Numbered from the stretch's first letter, positions 23,388 to 35,224 are shown. The stretch: DNA of 64,000 nucleotides from Cerrena zonata (GCA_038087015.1 JASBNA010000062.1:124001-188000), one strand, 5' to 3'. The notes: a model not told the origin generated them from the sequence alone. A program made the numbers and translations.

Positions 23388-24338
23388 ATGAGTTGCTGTT
23401 CTGGTAACGTGAGGCAGGTCAACTCATCCGGCTGTTGTCTGTACCATAGACCGTTGGCATACGACAGTCGATGGGTAGATGTGGGCGGGAAACGTATCTT
23501 GACCGAGCTACCCACTGCCTCCGACCGTAGGTTGACACCCGCGAAAATAGGAATCTTAGCTCAGTTCTCTCGTGAGGACTTTCGAATGTCAGCAGACACA
23601 CATTGGATTCCAGCTGTTGGACCGCTTCGTCTGTCCCCAGCCACCGCCACCATCACTCGCGGTACCGAGTTGCTTGCTTCAGTATCGTGGCCAGCCATGG
23701 TCGATGGCCTTGCCCGCTTACGGGCAAAGTTACCTCAAGATGTGGCGAGGATCACTGACGGACCTGTCTACGACGATGTCATTCATCTCAGTCATCAGAC
23801 CTTCGTTGTAAGTTACTGTCTAACCCATTTTTCTATTTGTTATTGTGTTTACTATTCACGGTGTAGGCGTGTGAGGGTAACGAGGAACACGTCTGCGCAG
23901 AGGAGACAGTATGTGGCAAGCTGCCTCCCCCATCTGGTATAGCTTTGCGTGTTTATTCTATTTTATTTCCATTGATGATGCCTCACAGAGCATGACGATC
24001 TATACTCCCTGTTCAATTGGCCGACAACAACCTCTCAGGGTCGCCAGGCGTTGCTTGCCATGAAGGGTCGCTACAAGCCGAATCCACTGCCCGTCTTCGA
24101 CACTACAGGGAGGCTTTTGCGCCCCTGCGACTACGAAGCTGATCTCAAGGGTGCCCTGGTCGCGATGGAGGTGCTGCTCACCCACGAATACAATGCCGGC
24201 ACTGAGCATTGCCGAATCGTTGCCCATGTCGATCGTATCGAAATCCTCCGCAAGCCTCTACCCGTGGTGAAGTGCACGACGACATGTAGAATGCCTTATG
24301 AATTGAATGAGGCTAATGCTCACTATGGAGCTGGGTGA
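23388..24338 (+). CDS. Spliced unknown protein divergent from Helitron Rep
   Basis: Three exons join without stops: 23388-23807, 23867-23936 and 23989-24338, using introns of 59 bp (GTAAGT to GTGTAG) and 52 bp (GTATAG to CTCACAG), for 279 residues. The C-terminal third (RPCDYEADLKGALVAMEVLL, then HVDRIEILRKP) resembles a small protein family I have seen near mushroom transposons, where it reads as a beta-rich, possibly OB-like fold; that is only an impression. The start lies about 77 bp from the Helitron Rep start in the opposite direction, so the two could share a promoter region. The reading frame is intact although the Rep gene is wrecked. No signal peptide is seen. Confidence 0.65.
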
Positions 24339-24762
24339 TGTCGAACAATTGTCTTATCTGTGACAGAGCGGGGGTATGGACTGTATGGTTGGAGGTGCGA
24401 GTAGAATGGTTAAATGTTATGTGGTATTTTTTCCGTCTGTAACGGTCCTTCACAATGGTACCACTTTTCGTGTCATTCGTTCCGAGTGAACTGCAAATCT
24501 CAATAGCTTCGGCCTTCCTTATAATATTAGATTAGATAATGGAAGATTAGATGATGCAGTAAATGATCGCGTGCGGTGATAACATCACGTGTGATCTTAT
24601 AGTAAGCAATGTGCCACGCATGGTACACTAGTAACACTACTGGAACGCTAACGTCATTGGGCAGCCCTTGACTTCTGCTAATACTGTCTGACACTTCAGA
24701 AGTACTAGAATATATTGCCCATGGACACCATGGTCTACAGCAAGCTGACACTTGCTGGGGGC
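24339..24762. other. No gene recognised
   Basis: A short spacer between the 23388 gene and the AT-rich hairpin repeat. Confidence 0.5.
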
Positions 24763-25430
24763 ACTACGTGCCCATATATTTATTTATTCGATTATCCTAA
24801 GAAACAATAAATACATATATAAAGGGCCTTCGGCCCCCTAAAAATATTGAATGAGCTAAGTACTCTCAGTAATTAAATCAAATATTACCATTATCAATAG
24901 GACACTACGTGCCTCGGTTATAATAATCTTTGAACTTGAAATAGCTGTATAATATAGATCTCCTCAGGGAGGGCCTTCGGCCCTCATAAGCTTCAATTTC
25001 ATGACAATACGGTACTGGATTATCCCATATACATATTTGGTACTACATATTTCAAATATCATCTTAGCTTCATCAATCTCCTTATCCCGTGCTTGCCAAT
25101 GCTAAGAGGTCAAAATTTATACTATAGCCAAATTTCTCTTTTTGAGACATATCCTATTTAATGTTATTATTTATTTCTATGCGTGCAATTTTGCTTCTTA
25201 CCACTATGTAAGATATGTACTACCACTCAGAGCCAATGTGGATACTCTCATCATCCCCCTTGTCACTTCTCCATTGTTTCCACTACTCCTTATGTATTTC
25301 ACTCTATTTGTGAACCTCTTTCGAGTTGCAAAAGAGCGCCTGTCACCACCCGCCCTCCGGGCCGCGCTTCGCGCAAGATAGCCATCTTTTGCCAAAACGG
25401 GTGCTGACATAATATTATGTCAGCAGTCGG
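24763..25430 (+). repeat. AT-rich repeat with GC hairpins, copy 1
   Basis: This AT-rich stretch is punctuated by perfect GC hairpins: GGGCACTACGTGCCC-like at 24763, GGGCCTTCGGCCC at about 24824 and 24974, and the block GCCCTCCGGGCCGCGCTTCG near 25355. An inverted, diverged copy lies at 53650-54190. Such hairpins resemble the GC clusters of fungal mitochondrial genomes, so nuclear mitochondrial DNA is possible, but two related copies ending at similar sites also fit a mobile repeat. Confidence 0.65.
25402..25425. repeat. 24-bp perfect palindrome
   Basis: The half site is TGCTGACATAAT followed directly by its complement. It sits inside an outer weaker inverted pair CCAAAACG / CGTTTTGG. Confidence 0.9.
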
Positions 25431-25446
25431 TTCCGTTTTGGTTGGG

Positions 25447-25491
25447 TGTGTTTTAGAGATATAGATATAGATGTGTTTTAGAGATATAGAT
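25447..25491 (+). repeat. Tandem 20-mer upstream of the 801-residue ORF
   Basis: TGTGTTTTAGAGATATAGAT occurs at 25447 and 25472, and once more at 44618-44637 directly beside the TA element. Confidence 0.85.
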
Positions 25492-25534
25492 TTGCACATC
25501 TCTACATTTAACATCCACTACTGCAATAACTATT

Positions 25535-27940
25535 ATGCTGCCTCTCTCTCGTGAAGATTTCATTCATGTAATCTGGCATGAACACTGTGTTCTTCGCTCG
25601 AACATCAACAAGTCGTTGCTCTTACCATCTGGTAATGGCACCTCTACGCGCGATGATGAGCCTTTCCATCTTTCTCTTTTGAATGAGAGAATTTGGGCCC
25701 GAGATAACTTCTGGTATCTGGCATTTCTGCCCAATTTTCCATCACTCGCTCGCGACCCCCTTTTTCAGCCGCTCGGAATTCCATTTGCCCATATACCTAT
25801 AATAGCACAAGATGATGATTCATACATAATGCGTTCTAGCGTTGTTGACTTGTGGCTGCACTTGGAGTTCTACCTGATTAGAACATACAACATCTTAAAG
25901 GATATCTATCTTCCTTTCGTACCGGTACAAACTACGGTTCCCCCTTACCCCCAGTCGACAGGATACCATCAGGCTCATTCCACTGAGGAGAGTGCGCGGC
26001 GTGCAGCCCATAGAGCACGCCGTCTCTTTCTCGGTTGGCTCTGCTTGGTCGCTGCATCCATTGCTGCGTCAGCAAAGGTTAAGGAGTGTAATCCTCCTGC
26101 CTGGTATCGAACGATCGCGAATGCGGATCCTCCACTGCCCGCCTTCTGGCTGGACAAAATCACTAGCAGCCCAATCTTAACTGATTTTTCCTCTAAATGC
26201 CTGCGCCGAGGATTCGTGGTCAATATGTGCCACCAATGGGGGTTCATGGCTATCACCGAGTTTTTCCGCATACCCTTCCTTCCAGTATGGCTATGTTATC
26301 CTCACGGTGCCTCCTTCGACAATCGTCTCGCTAAATCTTTGCTACCCACTGCGGTGGAGGCAGGCAATGCCAAGGAGCGTTTCAACCAGGGTGCAGTCGA
26401 AATCGATCTTATTCAATGTCAACTGCGACCTCACAACGTTGTATCCGGCCCTGTGTCCGCTATCCAACCGGACGTCCATTTATTACATGGACAGGCAGGT
26501 GATAGCCACGGTGATAACTACGATGCAGGTGGTGACAGCGCTGCAAATGATGGAAATACCCCTCTCGACCTGTCAGACAGAGTCATTGCCGATAACCACA
26601 TAAACCCTGACGAACACTTGAATGCAATGGAATATTTCTTCCGGCGCCGCAAACAAGTAAATGACAGTCGATTTTCTACGGGTTACAGCGAAATAGAACT
26701 TCGCGAAATGCGTCGCCGAGGTACTACTTTATTTACAGGCTCTGCCGTTTACATCTGGGAACCTTTACCAATATTCCCTTGGTTCGAACGTATTGAGGTG
26801 CCTGTGACTGAACGAGACGAGGTCTGGAGCTCACATACTCCTACTCAACGCATCTATGATGAGTTCGAAGACGCTTGGGATTGTGCTCAAAATTTCGCAC
26901 CGTTGCAAGACGTAAACTGCAACATCCCCGGGTGCAGGGACCCATACCATGACCATCTCTATGAGGAGGGTTTGGTCGCTAATTCCCCTCCTGGTCTTCC
27001 TCCTCATTTACGTGACCCGATGACCTATCACCAATCTATTGCGGCGGAAGAAGGAGAGTGGTTTGCATTGTCTTTCACCCGGAAGCATATGGATGATTTC
27101 CTCGATGTATTGAAATTTCGATATGGGATAAAGGTTCCTAAGATCATCAACTCACCTCAAACTGTGGAGCGTGGGACTGCATCTCCAGTTCTACTAGAGG
27201 CATTGCGGGGCATGGTTCAAGAGGTCGCCGTTACAGAGGCACCATGGCAAGATACTCAGGTCATTGCGTTAGTGGAGGAGTTCTATACTTCCATCAAGTC
27301 GCATCGAACAGTCCCTTCTCATATTTCCGACTGCCATGTTCCCGATGACTTGTTCCAAGCGGAAAACAATCGCTGGGGTTTATCCATAATCAAACAGAGC
27401 TCTGCTGATAACCGGGTTTTGAAGTACATGCTGAGCACGGTGACCTCTTCGACGCAGGGTTGGTTTGTTGCATGCAATACGCGAACGACTGTTCGGGAGG
27501 TACTACGGCGCGGCTGGGGACCAGGTAACGGTCAGGTAACTCGAGGGCTACTTGAGAGAGGTATCCCTTTCTCGATGATGTCAAGGAGTGCCATGTTGAG
27601 TCCCCCTCCCCTTCGGCATTTGGTCTGTCCACTATACCGGCCAGAGACCTATGCATTCAAGCCACCCGACTACAGGGCTTATATTGAGCGCAGGCTGAGA
27701 TTGTTTGCAGACAAAGCGGTCGCTACAGCGGCTCTGCGACAAGGTGGGATCTTGTGGCGGTTGGCGATGGAGTCCAATGTGGACATTGACAGTGTCGGGA
27801 GTTTGACGACAACCGATAATGTGTTGGCCGTTGTAGAACATCGTGTTAGTGGCGTTGTACTTTTTGAGAGTATACTTACTCCTGAAGTTATTGACGCTAT
27901 TGTTGGAGTCTACAAGGTGTACACTGGTAGGTTGTTGTGA
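25535..27940 (+). CDS. 801-residue unknown protein, single exon
   Basis: This is the longest open frame in the window and has no interruption. I do not recognise a named domain. The N-terminal quarter contains LNERIWARDNFWYLAFLPNF and LARDPLFQPLGIPF, then an Arg-rich stretch (ARRAAHRARR) leading into a hydrophobic segment (LFLGWLCLVAASIAASA, residues about 165-182) that could be one buried or membrane helix. The middle is Asp/Gly-rich and a Cys pair (CNIPGCRDPYHDH) lies near residue 470. A truncated paralogue of the N-terminal 200 residues is at 37079-37684 (minus), with LARDPLF and ARRAAHRARRLFLGWLCLVAA conserved, so the family is dispersed. The absence of lesions in a 2.4-kb frame amid decayed elements suggests recent arrival or selection. 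Confidence 0.75.
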   Translation: MLPLSREDFIHVIWHEHCVLRSNINKSLLLPSGNGTSTRDDEPFHLSLLNERIWARDNFWYLAFLPNFPSLARDPLFQPLGIPFAHIPIIAQDDDSYIMRSSVVDLWLHLEFYLIRTYNILKDIYLPFVPVQTTVPPYPQSTGYHQAHSTEESARRAAHRARRLFLGWLCLVAASIAASAKVKECNPPAWYRTIANADPPLPAFWLDKITSSPILTDFSSKCLRRGFVVNMCHQWGFMAITEFFRIPFLPVWLCYPHGASFDNRLAKSLLPTAVEAGNAKERFNQGAVEIDLIQCQLRPHNVVSGPVSAIQPDVHLLHGQAGDSHGDNYDAGGDSAANDGNTPLDLSDRVIADNHINPDEHLNAMEYFFRRRKQVNDSRFSTGYSEIELREMRRRGTTLFTGSAVYIWEPLPIFPWFERIEVPVTERDEVWSSHTPTQRIYDEFEDAWDCAQNFAPLQDVNCNIPGCRDPYHDHLYEEGLVANSPPGLPPHLRDPMTYHQSIAAEEGEWFALSFTRKHMDDFLDVLKFRYGIKVPKIINSPQTVERGTASPVLLEALRGMVQEVAVTEAPWQDTQVIALVEEFYTSIKSHRTVPSHISDCHVPDDLFQAENNRWGLSIIKQSSADNRVLKYMLSTVTSSTQGWFVACNTRTTVREVLRRGWGPGNGQVTRGLLERGIPFSMMSRSAMLSPPPLRHLVCPLYRPETYAFKPPDYRAYIERRLRLFADKAVATAALRQGGILWRLAMESNVDIDSVGSLTTTDNVLAVVEHRVSGVVLFESILTPEVIDAIVGVYKVYTGRLL

Positions 27941-28436
27941 TGGCTTTCAGTGATGAGTTCGGCCGAGAAATGCTGATAAATTGTATCAGGAAAAGGGGAA
28001 CAGACTTCTGATGTATCTTGGTGGCCTAAGGACAACTCATGGAACATGAGTGGATTCAACTGTGGGCACTGGTCCTTACAATGCGAAGAATGGTTTTGTC
28101 GGCGGAGGGATGCAATTGTGTCAGGTACCGGGCACCCTCGAAAAACCAAAGAGTGGCAGAGTGCCCTACGGCTTCGACACACTATAACACGGTCTTTTAT
28201 GAGAGGTATTGAAAGCTCGAACCCCCAGGTCAGCATTAGCGTTAACTGATGTCTATATGGTGGCTAATGATATTCGTAGGTTGAATAAAACAGATGAAGT
28301 TTGATATATGCACACGGAAGTGTTCGTAATTGGAGATCGACTGGTAACTGCTTCAGTTAATGAGAAAAGAGATGATACATTTGAATAGTGTAGTTTACCT
28401 ATTTCCGGTGTTTGTATAAAGGTTACAGACAAGTAT
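27941..28436. other. Spacer between convergent ORFs
   Basis: I see no gene or repeat here. Confidence 0.45.
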
Positions 28437-28970
28437 CTATTGGTCATCTGTATATACTCCTGCTTGACTTTCGGCTTGAGATCTAAGCTGGTGGAGATAG
28501 GCTTCCTGATAGAGTTGTACCATTCTCAACGATGTAGCAAGTGTGACATGACTATACAAATGTCCGCGTCCCTGCCACTCAATGGTACTGTAGTTCTCAT
28601 CGGTTCGCGACAGGATTCGCAACAAGCGCAAGCGACGTTCTGCTTCCAACTGCGCTTGATAGAGTTCGACAGTGTAGAAAACTAACATCTGCAATTGATC
28701 ATTGAGGGACATAAGATAGGAGAACACAACAGGAAGACGAACCGTGAGTTCTGGCCGCATAGAATCAATGGCTCCATCACCGGCGACTTGCTGATAATGA
28801 CTGTCGCCTGACTCAGAGGTGGGAGAAGACGAGATGTTCGTGTCATCCAGCTCAAAGTCGTCGCGGTCATCATAGAAATTATCTTCATTGGAGGGCACTT
28901 GTTCCAACTCTGGACATTCATCATCGTTACCAGCATCATTTGTCAATGTTGTTTCATCCGGGCTGAACAC
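28437..28970 (-). CDS. 177-residue acidic unknown protein
   Basis: A single frame has an acidic N-terminal third (NDDECPELEQVPSNEDN) and a helical C-terminal half (ELYQAQLEAERRLRLLRILS, then QLYQEAYLHQLRSQAESQ) that could form a coiled coil. No homologue is recognised and no paralogue is in the window. It converges on the 801-residue gene and starts about 20 bp from where similarity between the two transposase copies begins, so its 5' part may be cut by that element. Confidence 0.4.
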   Translation of the reverse strand: MFSPDETTLTNDAGNDDECPELEQVPSNEDNFYDDRDDFELDDTNISSSPTSESGDSHYQQVAGDGAIDSMRPELTVRLPVVFSYLMSLNDQLQMLVFYTVELYQAQLEAERRLRLLRILSRTDENYSTIEWQGRGHLYSHVTLATSLRMVQLYQEAYLHQLRSQAESQAGVYTDDQ

Positions 28971-29165
28971 TTGAGTGTGGGTGATAGTGATTCCTCTACA
29001 CGGACCACGATTTGTGCCGCCTACCTATCTGGATCTTCAGAGACGCAAAGCGACCTTCAGAGTTGAACCGCAAACATCATATATACAACCACTTACCATC
29101 ATACACCCGTACTATTTTCCGAAGTGAGGACGGTGTCCACATTGTGACTCGGATAACCTTACCTC

Positions 29166-29178
29166 GGGGGGGGGGGGG
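29166..29178 (+). repeat. G13 homopolymer in transposase copy 1
   Basis: Thirteen G residues replace a tryptophan-glycine segment of copy 2, with a likely frame change. Confidence 0.9.
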
Positions 29179-31022
29179 TGGAATTCCTATGGTTGTCGTG
29201 ATGTGCATGGGGTTACGCACGAAGAGACCGCGTTAGGCGTACAACTCAGCTGCAAGAATTGTCAAAAACGTGGCGCCGAAACCGAAGATAAAGTCCATTA
29301 TCGATTTTCGACAACGAATGTAATTTTCTGGGAGAAACGGAAGTTCTGGAAGATCCCACGTAAGTAAACCTAGCATATCCATGCATAATATATCCTCACT
29401 TACTTCATATGACAGGTGGCATCCCTTATTTTTTCAAACGTTGCGCAATTACGCAAGAATTATTTCATTTGATTATTGAGCGTCGCCCGTCGTTGACAGC
29501 AGCAGGGTTAGCTGAACATTTTAAACGTGAGTATGACCTCATATTGCGAGACGAAACGAGTAAAAGACTCACACGTCGGTAATCAGAGATGCACCTATTA
29601 AAATATCGAATGCGAATGCTTGACTACCTGCGCGCGTTCGAGAGTCAGTTTCATGCAATGCCACTATTTCGTCCTCACCTCCAGACATATTCATTGCCTA
29701 ACGATGCCGAAGGATATGCAGATATGTCAATAACAGACGATATGGTCTCGGATGTCTATTTAGAGTTCAATCAACGCACTCGACAGGAAGAGTCGGTAAA
29801 CAACTTAGGCACTCTTACTGGTAAGGATATTAATCGTACATACGATAGCAGCTAATATCATTCACTCGTAAATCCAGGGGTGACCATCAGTATGGACCAC
29901 ACATTCAAAGCAGCAAGCAAGGCGATTATTGTCACGCCGGACAACAAGCATGTTCGTGTGATGAAAGGTGGACTGTTAACCATCCTGAATGAAGAGTCGG
30001 AAAACTTAACCTGGGTAAGTTTATATAAAAATAACACAATTTTCGAACGGCACTCACGTTCAAACTCAAAGCGGCTCTGTCAGACGCAATCACCGGTCGA
30101 GATCACTGAAGCTCTTGACGGTCTGAGACAGCGCTATCAGACTTTAGGAATATCGTTGCCGATATCGGCAACAGCAGACAACTGCTGTCATATTCGTTCG
30201 GCGATCCTAAAAGCGCTCCCTGAAACGCGTGTACTTTTAGATGTATTTCACTTTATTGCTCGGTGAGTAACCTGTTGTTTAACGGTGAGTGTTTAGCATA
30301 AAACCTTTTGACAGATATACTGTCACCGTACTCAACGGGTCAAAGAATCCTCACCGAGGGGAAGTCGCACAAGACATTCGAGATGCGATCATCAAGAAAG
30401 GTGCGCAGAAAGGTGCATCTGCTACTTATTGGAGTCGGCGAGATCAGGTGATTCGGTTAGAAGCTGCTTACAAAAAGTGGTCACTATTCGGAGGCGTGTG
30501 GTCTGCTGCTGCAGCAAAAGTGAGTGGACAAGCATGTCATCTTCTGATCATGAGTTTCACGAAGGTTTTCCAAAGGTACACACGGAGCAACTTCGGCATG
30601 TTCAGAAAGGGTGTCTGAGTCGTCTGAGGGACAATGTCACGTCAGACGGAAGCCGCATCGAAAGCTGTCACAAACATTGGAACTCACTGCAACGATCATT
30701 CTCATGCGGTCTTGAGAATTTCGTAGCGCTTGGACATGACCACGTCCTTCGTACTAATATCCGCATTGGCTTCAATAAGGCGCACGTACGCACCGTGCGC
30801 CCGTTCCTGGCATCTACATTCGGTTCTCATCACATCGCGCTCGTCAATACCACTGCGAGGACCTGGAACAAACTGCTAACCCTCGATAATGTGAAAAAAC
30901 AAACAACTCAGCTTATGCCCCAGCCGGAGTTAAGAGTCATTGAAACACCGGAAACCTTTGGTTTGGTAGCGTCGGATTATGTGGCTTCATTAGGAGGACT
31001 ATTCATCAGTAAAACTACACCC

Positions 31023-32374
31023 TGCTTTTTTGTACTTATTGTGCTTGTACAAGTACAATAAGTACGGAAAAGCACAAGTATAGCGTTACTTACATCATGA
31101 GGTACAATACTTGTGCAAGCTCAGTGCAAGTACTGCGCACAAGTGCAATTTTAATCGTACAGAAGCACTATAATTGTGACTCAGCTACTCAAGCACGAAG
31201 TAAAGTAAAGAAACAAATATATTTAGATTTAAAGACATATTTTATATACATTCACAAAAGCGGTATAAGTCTACTACTAGTATACCTTCCATAAATAACT
31301 TACTTACGGAAGACAGTCACAATGTACATGTTGATCATACTAGTAAGACGCAGAGGTTACGCCTGCTGGCTCTCACAAATGCGGACTATATAGGTATTGA
31401 CACTAGCTCTTGCATCATCACATCCCGTGGCGGGAGCTCAAGCTGCGAAAGGAACATGCTTACTTGGCCATCAACGAAACTGAGGGTGGTTGGAGGGTGG
31501 GATGAAAGCCACGAAGGGGTTGTGGGGTGAAGGAGGAGGGAGGGCAACGTATATCGTGTCAGTGTGGTATTTAACCATCCCATTACACGGTTCACACGAA
31601 TGTACGAGGACGTACCTCGATTCAGCTCGACATAACATCTGGATGAGGGATGACTTAGACTCGGCTTGTCGAGTTCGTGAGGTACGCACCGACTCATTTC
31701 CGATTGAGTGCCCTCATGAGGGCTATTGACTTACGAAGTTCGTCATTCTTAGTCCCCTCCCCCCACAGGCTATGTCTCGACAAGTTTTCAACCTCTCGCT
31801 GAAGTTCAACATATGCATAATACCCTGTGGATAACGACCGTGTTCGCCCACACACTCTCGATTCTCGAAACTACCCCGGCCGACGAAAGAGCAATGTGCA
31901 GGCCTAGTTCGTCCCAAACGCTCCGAGTCTCACTCAAACGAAGCCATCCTCCGTTCACTCAATCGTCATCCCTGAGTGATCGCGACTCTATACAACCTCC
32001 CGCTTTACCTGTGGGAGGTGTCTTGTCTTTGTCAGGGTTGGCACGAGCGTTGGGACCGCGAGTTCTAGTCCATGCAGACAAAGAAAGAGGGTAACTCACG
32101 AAAGGTACGTAGTATAAATAGTCCTGATGTCACCATAGTAGCCATCCGCCCCTCTATATGGCTCAACCAAACCCTCCAAAGCCAAACTAAAAGGTACAGT
32201 CTCACAATCATATACTAGTAGGAAGTTTCCTTGCATTTGAAATATTGTACTTGTACTTGCTCCATACTGGGGTCGAAAAAATATACTTTTCTACACTAAT
32301 TTACTTGTACTGTCCTTATAGCTACTTGCAAGGTGAGATATGCTTGCGACAAGTACAAAAAGTACAAAAAAGCA
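31023..32374. mobile_element. ~1.35-kb insertion in transposase copy 1
   Basis: Copy 1 coding breaks after SDYVASLGGLF and resumes at GLLMLTIKDDDELED, whereas copy 2 is continuous at this point. The inserted DNA begins TGCTTTTTTGTACTTATTGT and ends in an imperfect inverted copy of this (ACAAAAAGTACAAAAAAGCA). Several further ACTTGTGC-like words lie inside each end. No clear target duplication or coding sequence is seen, so the class is unknown. Confidence 0.5.
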
Positions 32375-34370
32375 CAAGCTCGTCAACAAGGAAGGTGTAG
32401 GTTTGCTGATGTTAACTATCAAAGACGATGATGAACTTGAAGATGCCCTGCCCAAGATGCCTCTTAATGCGACGGCTTCTAACGATGATATGCTAGTCAA
32501 TATGGGTATCGATCCTATAACATTGACACTTCCTGAAGGGAACTTACCTGAAGGATCGAGCTCGTCGTTCCCCGCTCCTTCCGGCAAGCGTCCTGGTCCT
32601 ATTTCAAGAAACAATCGAGCACCATCTGATGTCGATCAACCTACGATCGTAAGTGTTAGTAGTCACAATTTAATTAATATTGAACTTACACATTTGTACA
32701 TCAGGACTTGACTGGTGACGACAATGAATCAGACGTCAATACTTCCGACGTAAAGATCAGAAACGCACCGCAACCAAATGCGGCTCAAGCCAGATTGTCA
32801 CACAAACGACAACGGACTACTGAAACACCCGATAGCGACTCATTGAACTTACCAAACGATCGCGTAGGTACTGATCGACGCGATGCAAACGAGCTTGGCC
32901 CGGGAGACACTGAGGTAGGGCGCGTCTCTAAAAGATCACGAATCAATGAGGTATGAGACCAATCTTCGTCGATAGAAGACAGTACTCACATTATAATCGT
33001 AGCCTTTGCCTATTGCCTCCACTTCTGCCTCCACGGATAGTAGACCCAGTATCGCTACCGATAGCACCCGGCATTCAAAGTCGTTATTGGGGTACTTCCA
33101 GCGGTATAACCTCGCTCAGGCTCACAGTAGCCCGTCTATTCCTAGTCAGTCACCCTCAAATGTGGCCGGTAAGTCAATGAATATATTTAAATATTTAAAT
33201 ACTCACTGTCTGTTGACAAAAGTTTCTGAACCCATTCCCACTGGATCTTCTGCTAGTGATCAAGCCCTACCATCCTTACCATCACTATTCCAGAACAACA
33301 ACAGACAAGATTTCAATAAGTCTCTACCAGTGCCGATGGATGGACAGAAACTTACTAGATCACAACGTCTCTTTGCTGGGATGACTGGCATCGCTCCCCA
33401 ATCGCTTTCGATCAGCAATAACGATGAGTTTTTCCTCTTCATGGAAATGCGAGAAGAATTCGGCTGGGCAACCTTCAACATGAGCGCGGCGAATTATGTT
33501 CGAGCAACGGAGGAGTACATCGCACGCCTAACTGCACAGAACGCATCGAAGGGCCAGGTATCGGTCTATAAGAAAAATCCAAAGGCACTCATGGAGAAGC
33601 TTACAACAATCGAGGATCAAATCATGGTGCGAATCGCAAGCAACTATTTCAAGTGTACGTACCCTATACCCTGTTTTCTTTTTCTAACCTCTAATTCTCT
33701 CACGTCCTGTCTGATAAAGCGAAGACGGCCGGAAATGAAACGCTCTGGCGTCGTCACTGTTTTGCAGTACCTCTAGGCAAAGCAGTTATGGAGGCTACTG
33801 CAAACACTTCATCTGCGGTATGTGCTTGCATTAATATTCCTGAAATAATCTCATTGTTTGCTTTCAGAGGAAGACGATGATCTGCTCGCGGTGCAAGGTC
33901 ATCATGTACCCTGGTCCAACCAAGTCGCCTCAAAATCACAAACGTGGGTTCTGCTCCAATGGATGTCCGGTAACGTTCAAACGTTTCAACAAAGTCAAGA
34001 ACGAGAAGCCTGGAAATCAGAATGTTTCCCCGCCTCCTTATCCACAACCTGCCGGCATATTCTCGGAAGGCGAGCAGTTCCACGCCATTCGATTCTTACA
34101 AACAGTACAAGATGTCTACATGCGGCTCGTTGTGCCAAAACGGAGGGGACACTACCTCAAATATTCCCATTGAAGATCAAGTCTTCGTCCAAATGCTTGA
34201 AGCTCGTACGGCCCAACTGCCTGACGGTACCGTTCTTTTCCGTCTATATCCGGGCCTGAGAATGGATTCTATCGCATCTGCTGACTTGACTATTTAATAT
34301 GATGGCGATCGATTCCTTCGAGTCCAGATGATGGCCGACGCCATTTCCACCGTGACTATGAGAACCTCCT

Positions 34371-34600
34371 GAATATGATACCTCACAAGCTCCAGGCTGG
34401 CATAGTTTTTTGTATAGTACACTCACATTTAGATTTATACTACTACATTGGAATATTATACATGTATAAAACTCGATTTTCCACCCTTGGTATTGAGCGT
34501 TGGGTGAAAGAACTGAACGTAACTCTCAAACGTTCGAATGTTTGGAAATGTCGAACTTCAAGTTAGCAGTTTGGGGACGTTGGGAATAGACGCCCAGAAG
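34371..34600. other. Spacer after transposase copy 1
   Basis: I see nothing recognisable here. Confidence 0.4.
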
Positions 34601-34800
34601 TCATGTGCTGCCAGTGGAAGGGTCGAAAAAGGTCAATGGAGGGTAACGGTCGATAAGCTTCCAACGAGTGGCACGACGGTTGGTCTCGTGGAGAATGGTC
34701 TTGTTGAAATGCGCCGAGTTGTACATCCACAAAGTGATGAAGACGGCAGTAACATGGGACTTGGAGGCGTGAACAATCTCCTTACAGAGATCACGGTGTT
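34601..34800 (-). pseudogene. Coding remnant, unknown protein
   Basis: An open minus-strand stretch reads VFITLWMYNSAHFNKTILHE and later DRYPPLTFFDPSTGST before a stop at 34601-34603. It looks like genuine protein but matches nothing I know. Confidence 0.3.
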
Positions 34801-34879
34801 CTCACTCGTATGCTCGTCAAGTATCTTCGTTTAGCGCAAACGACAAGATACCAGCGCGACGAAAGACAGCTCCCTATAG

Positions 34880-35224
34880 ATATCAGAGATATATTTGAGT
34901 CAGACTCCATAAGCCTACAATCGTTAAGTAACACATCTGTTATTCTTGCTCGCTCCGCTGTTATGGGCGTAACAACATAAGGAGTTAGGTACTGCCTTGA
35001 CAGTGTCCCCCCCAAGACCCTCACATACGAGTGTCTTTCCACTGCCTGGCGCTATGACAAGAACAAGATCGCGACCTTCGATGATATGAGTAGCACCATC
35101 AAGCTGGAAGTTTCGGACAGAGGAGATATTGCACTTTTCTTCAATAAATGCTCTGAGCTGCTGTTTGTCGACCACTACAGTCACATCTTTGATGTGTTTA
35201 CAACAACGGGAAGTACAACACGCA
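34880..35224 (-). pseudogene. RecQ-like helicase N-terminal fragment
   Basis: The minus strand encodes NFQLDGATHIIEGRDLVLVI followed by APGSGKTLVCEG, matching the Q-motif and Walker A region that begin RecQ-type helicases. The frame is lost after the Walker motif and no later helicase motifs follow. It differs in sequence from the RecQ-like gene at 9846-12018, so it comes from another member of the family. Confidence 0.65.

Larger units (their letters stand above)
28990..34370 (+). pseudogene. Large spliced DDE-type transposase gene, copy 1 (DUF6729-like)
   Basis: Comparison with copy 2 (40395-44545) defines the exons. Order: RFVPPTYLDLQRRK, a zinc-binding CPHCDSDNL...CKNC segment, ITQELFHLIIERRPSLTAAG, then the core SMDHTFKAASKA, TADNCCHIRSAI, RVLLDVFHFIAR, WSAAAAKV and DGSRIESCHKHWNSLQRS. 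After the insertion at 31023-32374 come TIKDDDELED, a low-complexity nuclear-type linker, FFLFMEMREEFGWATFN and a C-terminal zinc motif ICSRCKVIMYPGP...CSNGC. Asp of MDHTFK, Asp of TADNC and Glu of RIE are candidate DDE residues (inference). Short GT-AG introns separate the exons. Lesions: TGA at 29125-29127, a G13 run shifting the frame at 29166-29178, and the insertion. The DUF6729 link is from memory. Confidence 0.7.

Noticed and set aside
31386..32094. ORFs inside the 31023-32374 insertion as genes
   Set aside because: Overlapping frames on both strands have low-complexity composition with no recognisable motif or splice support.
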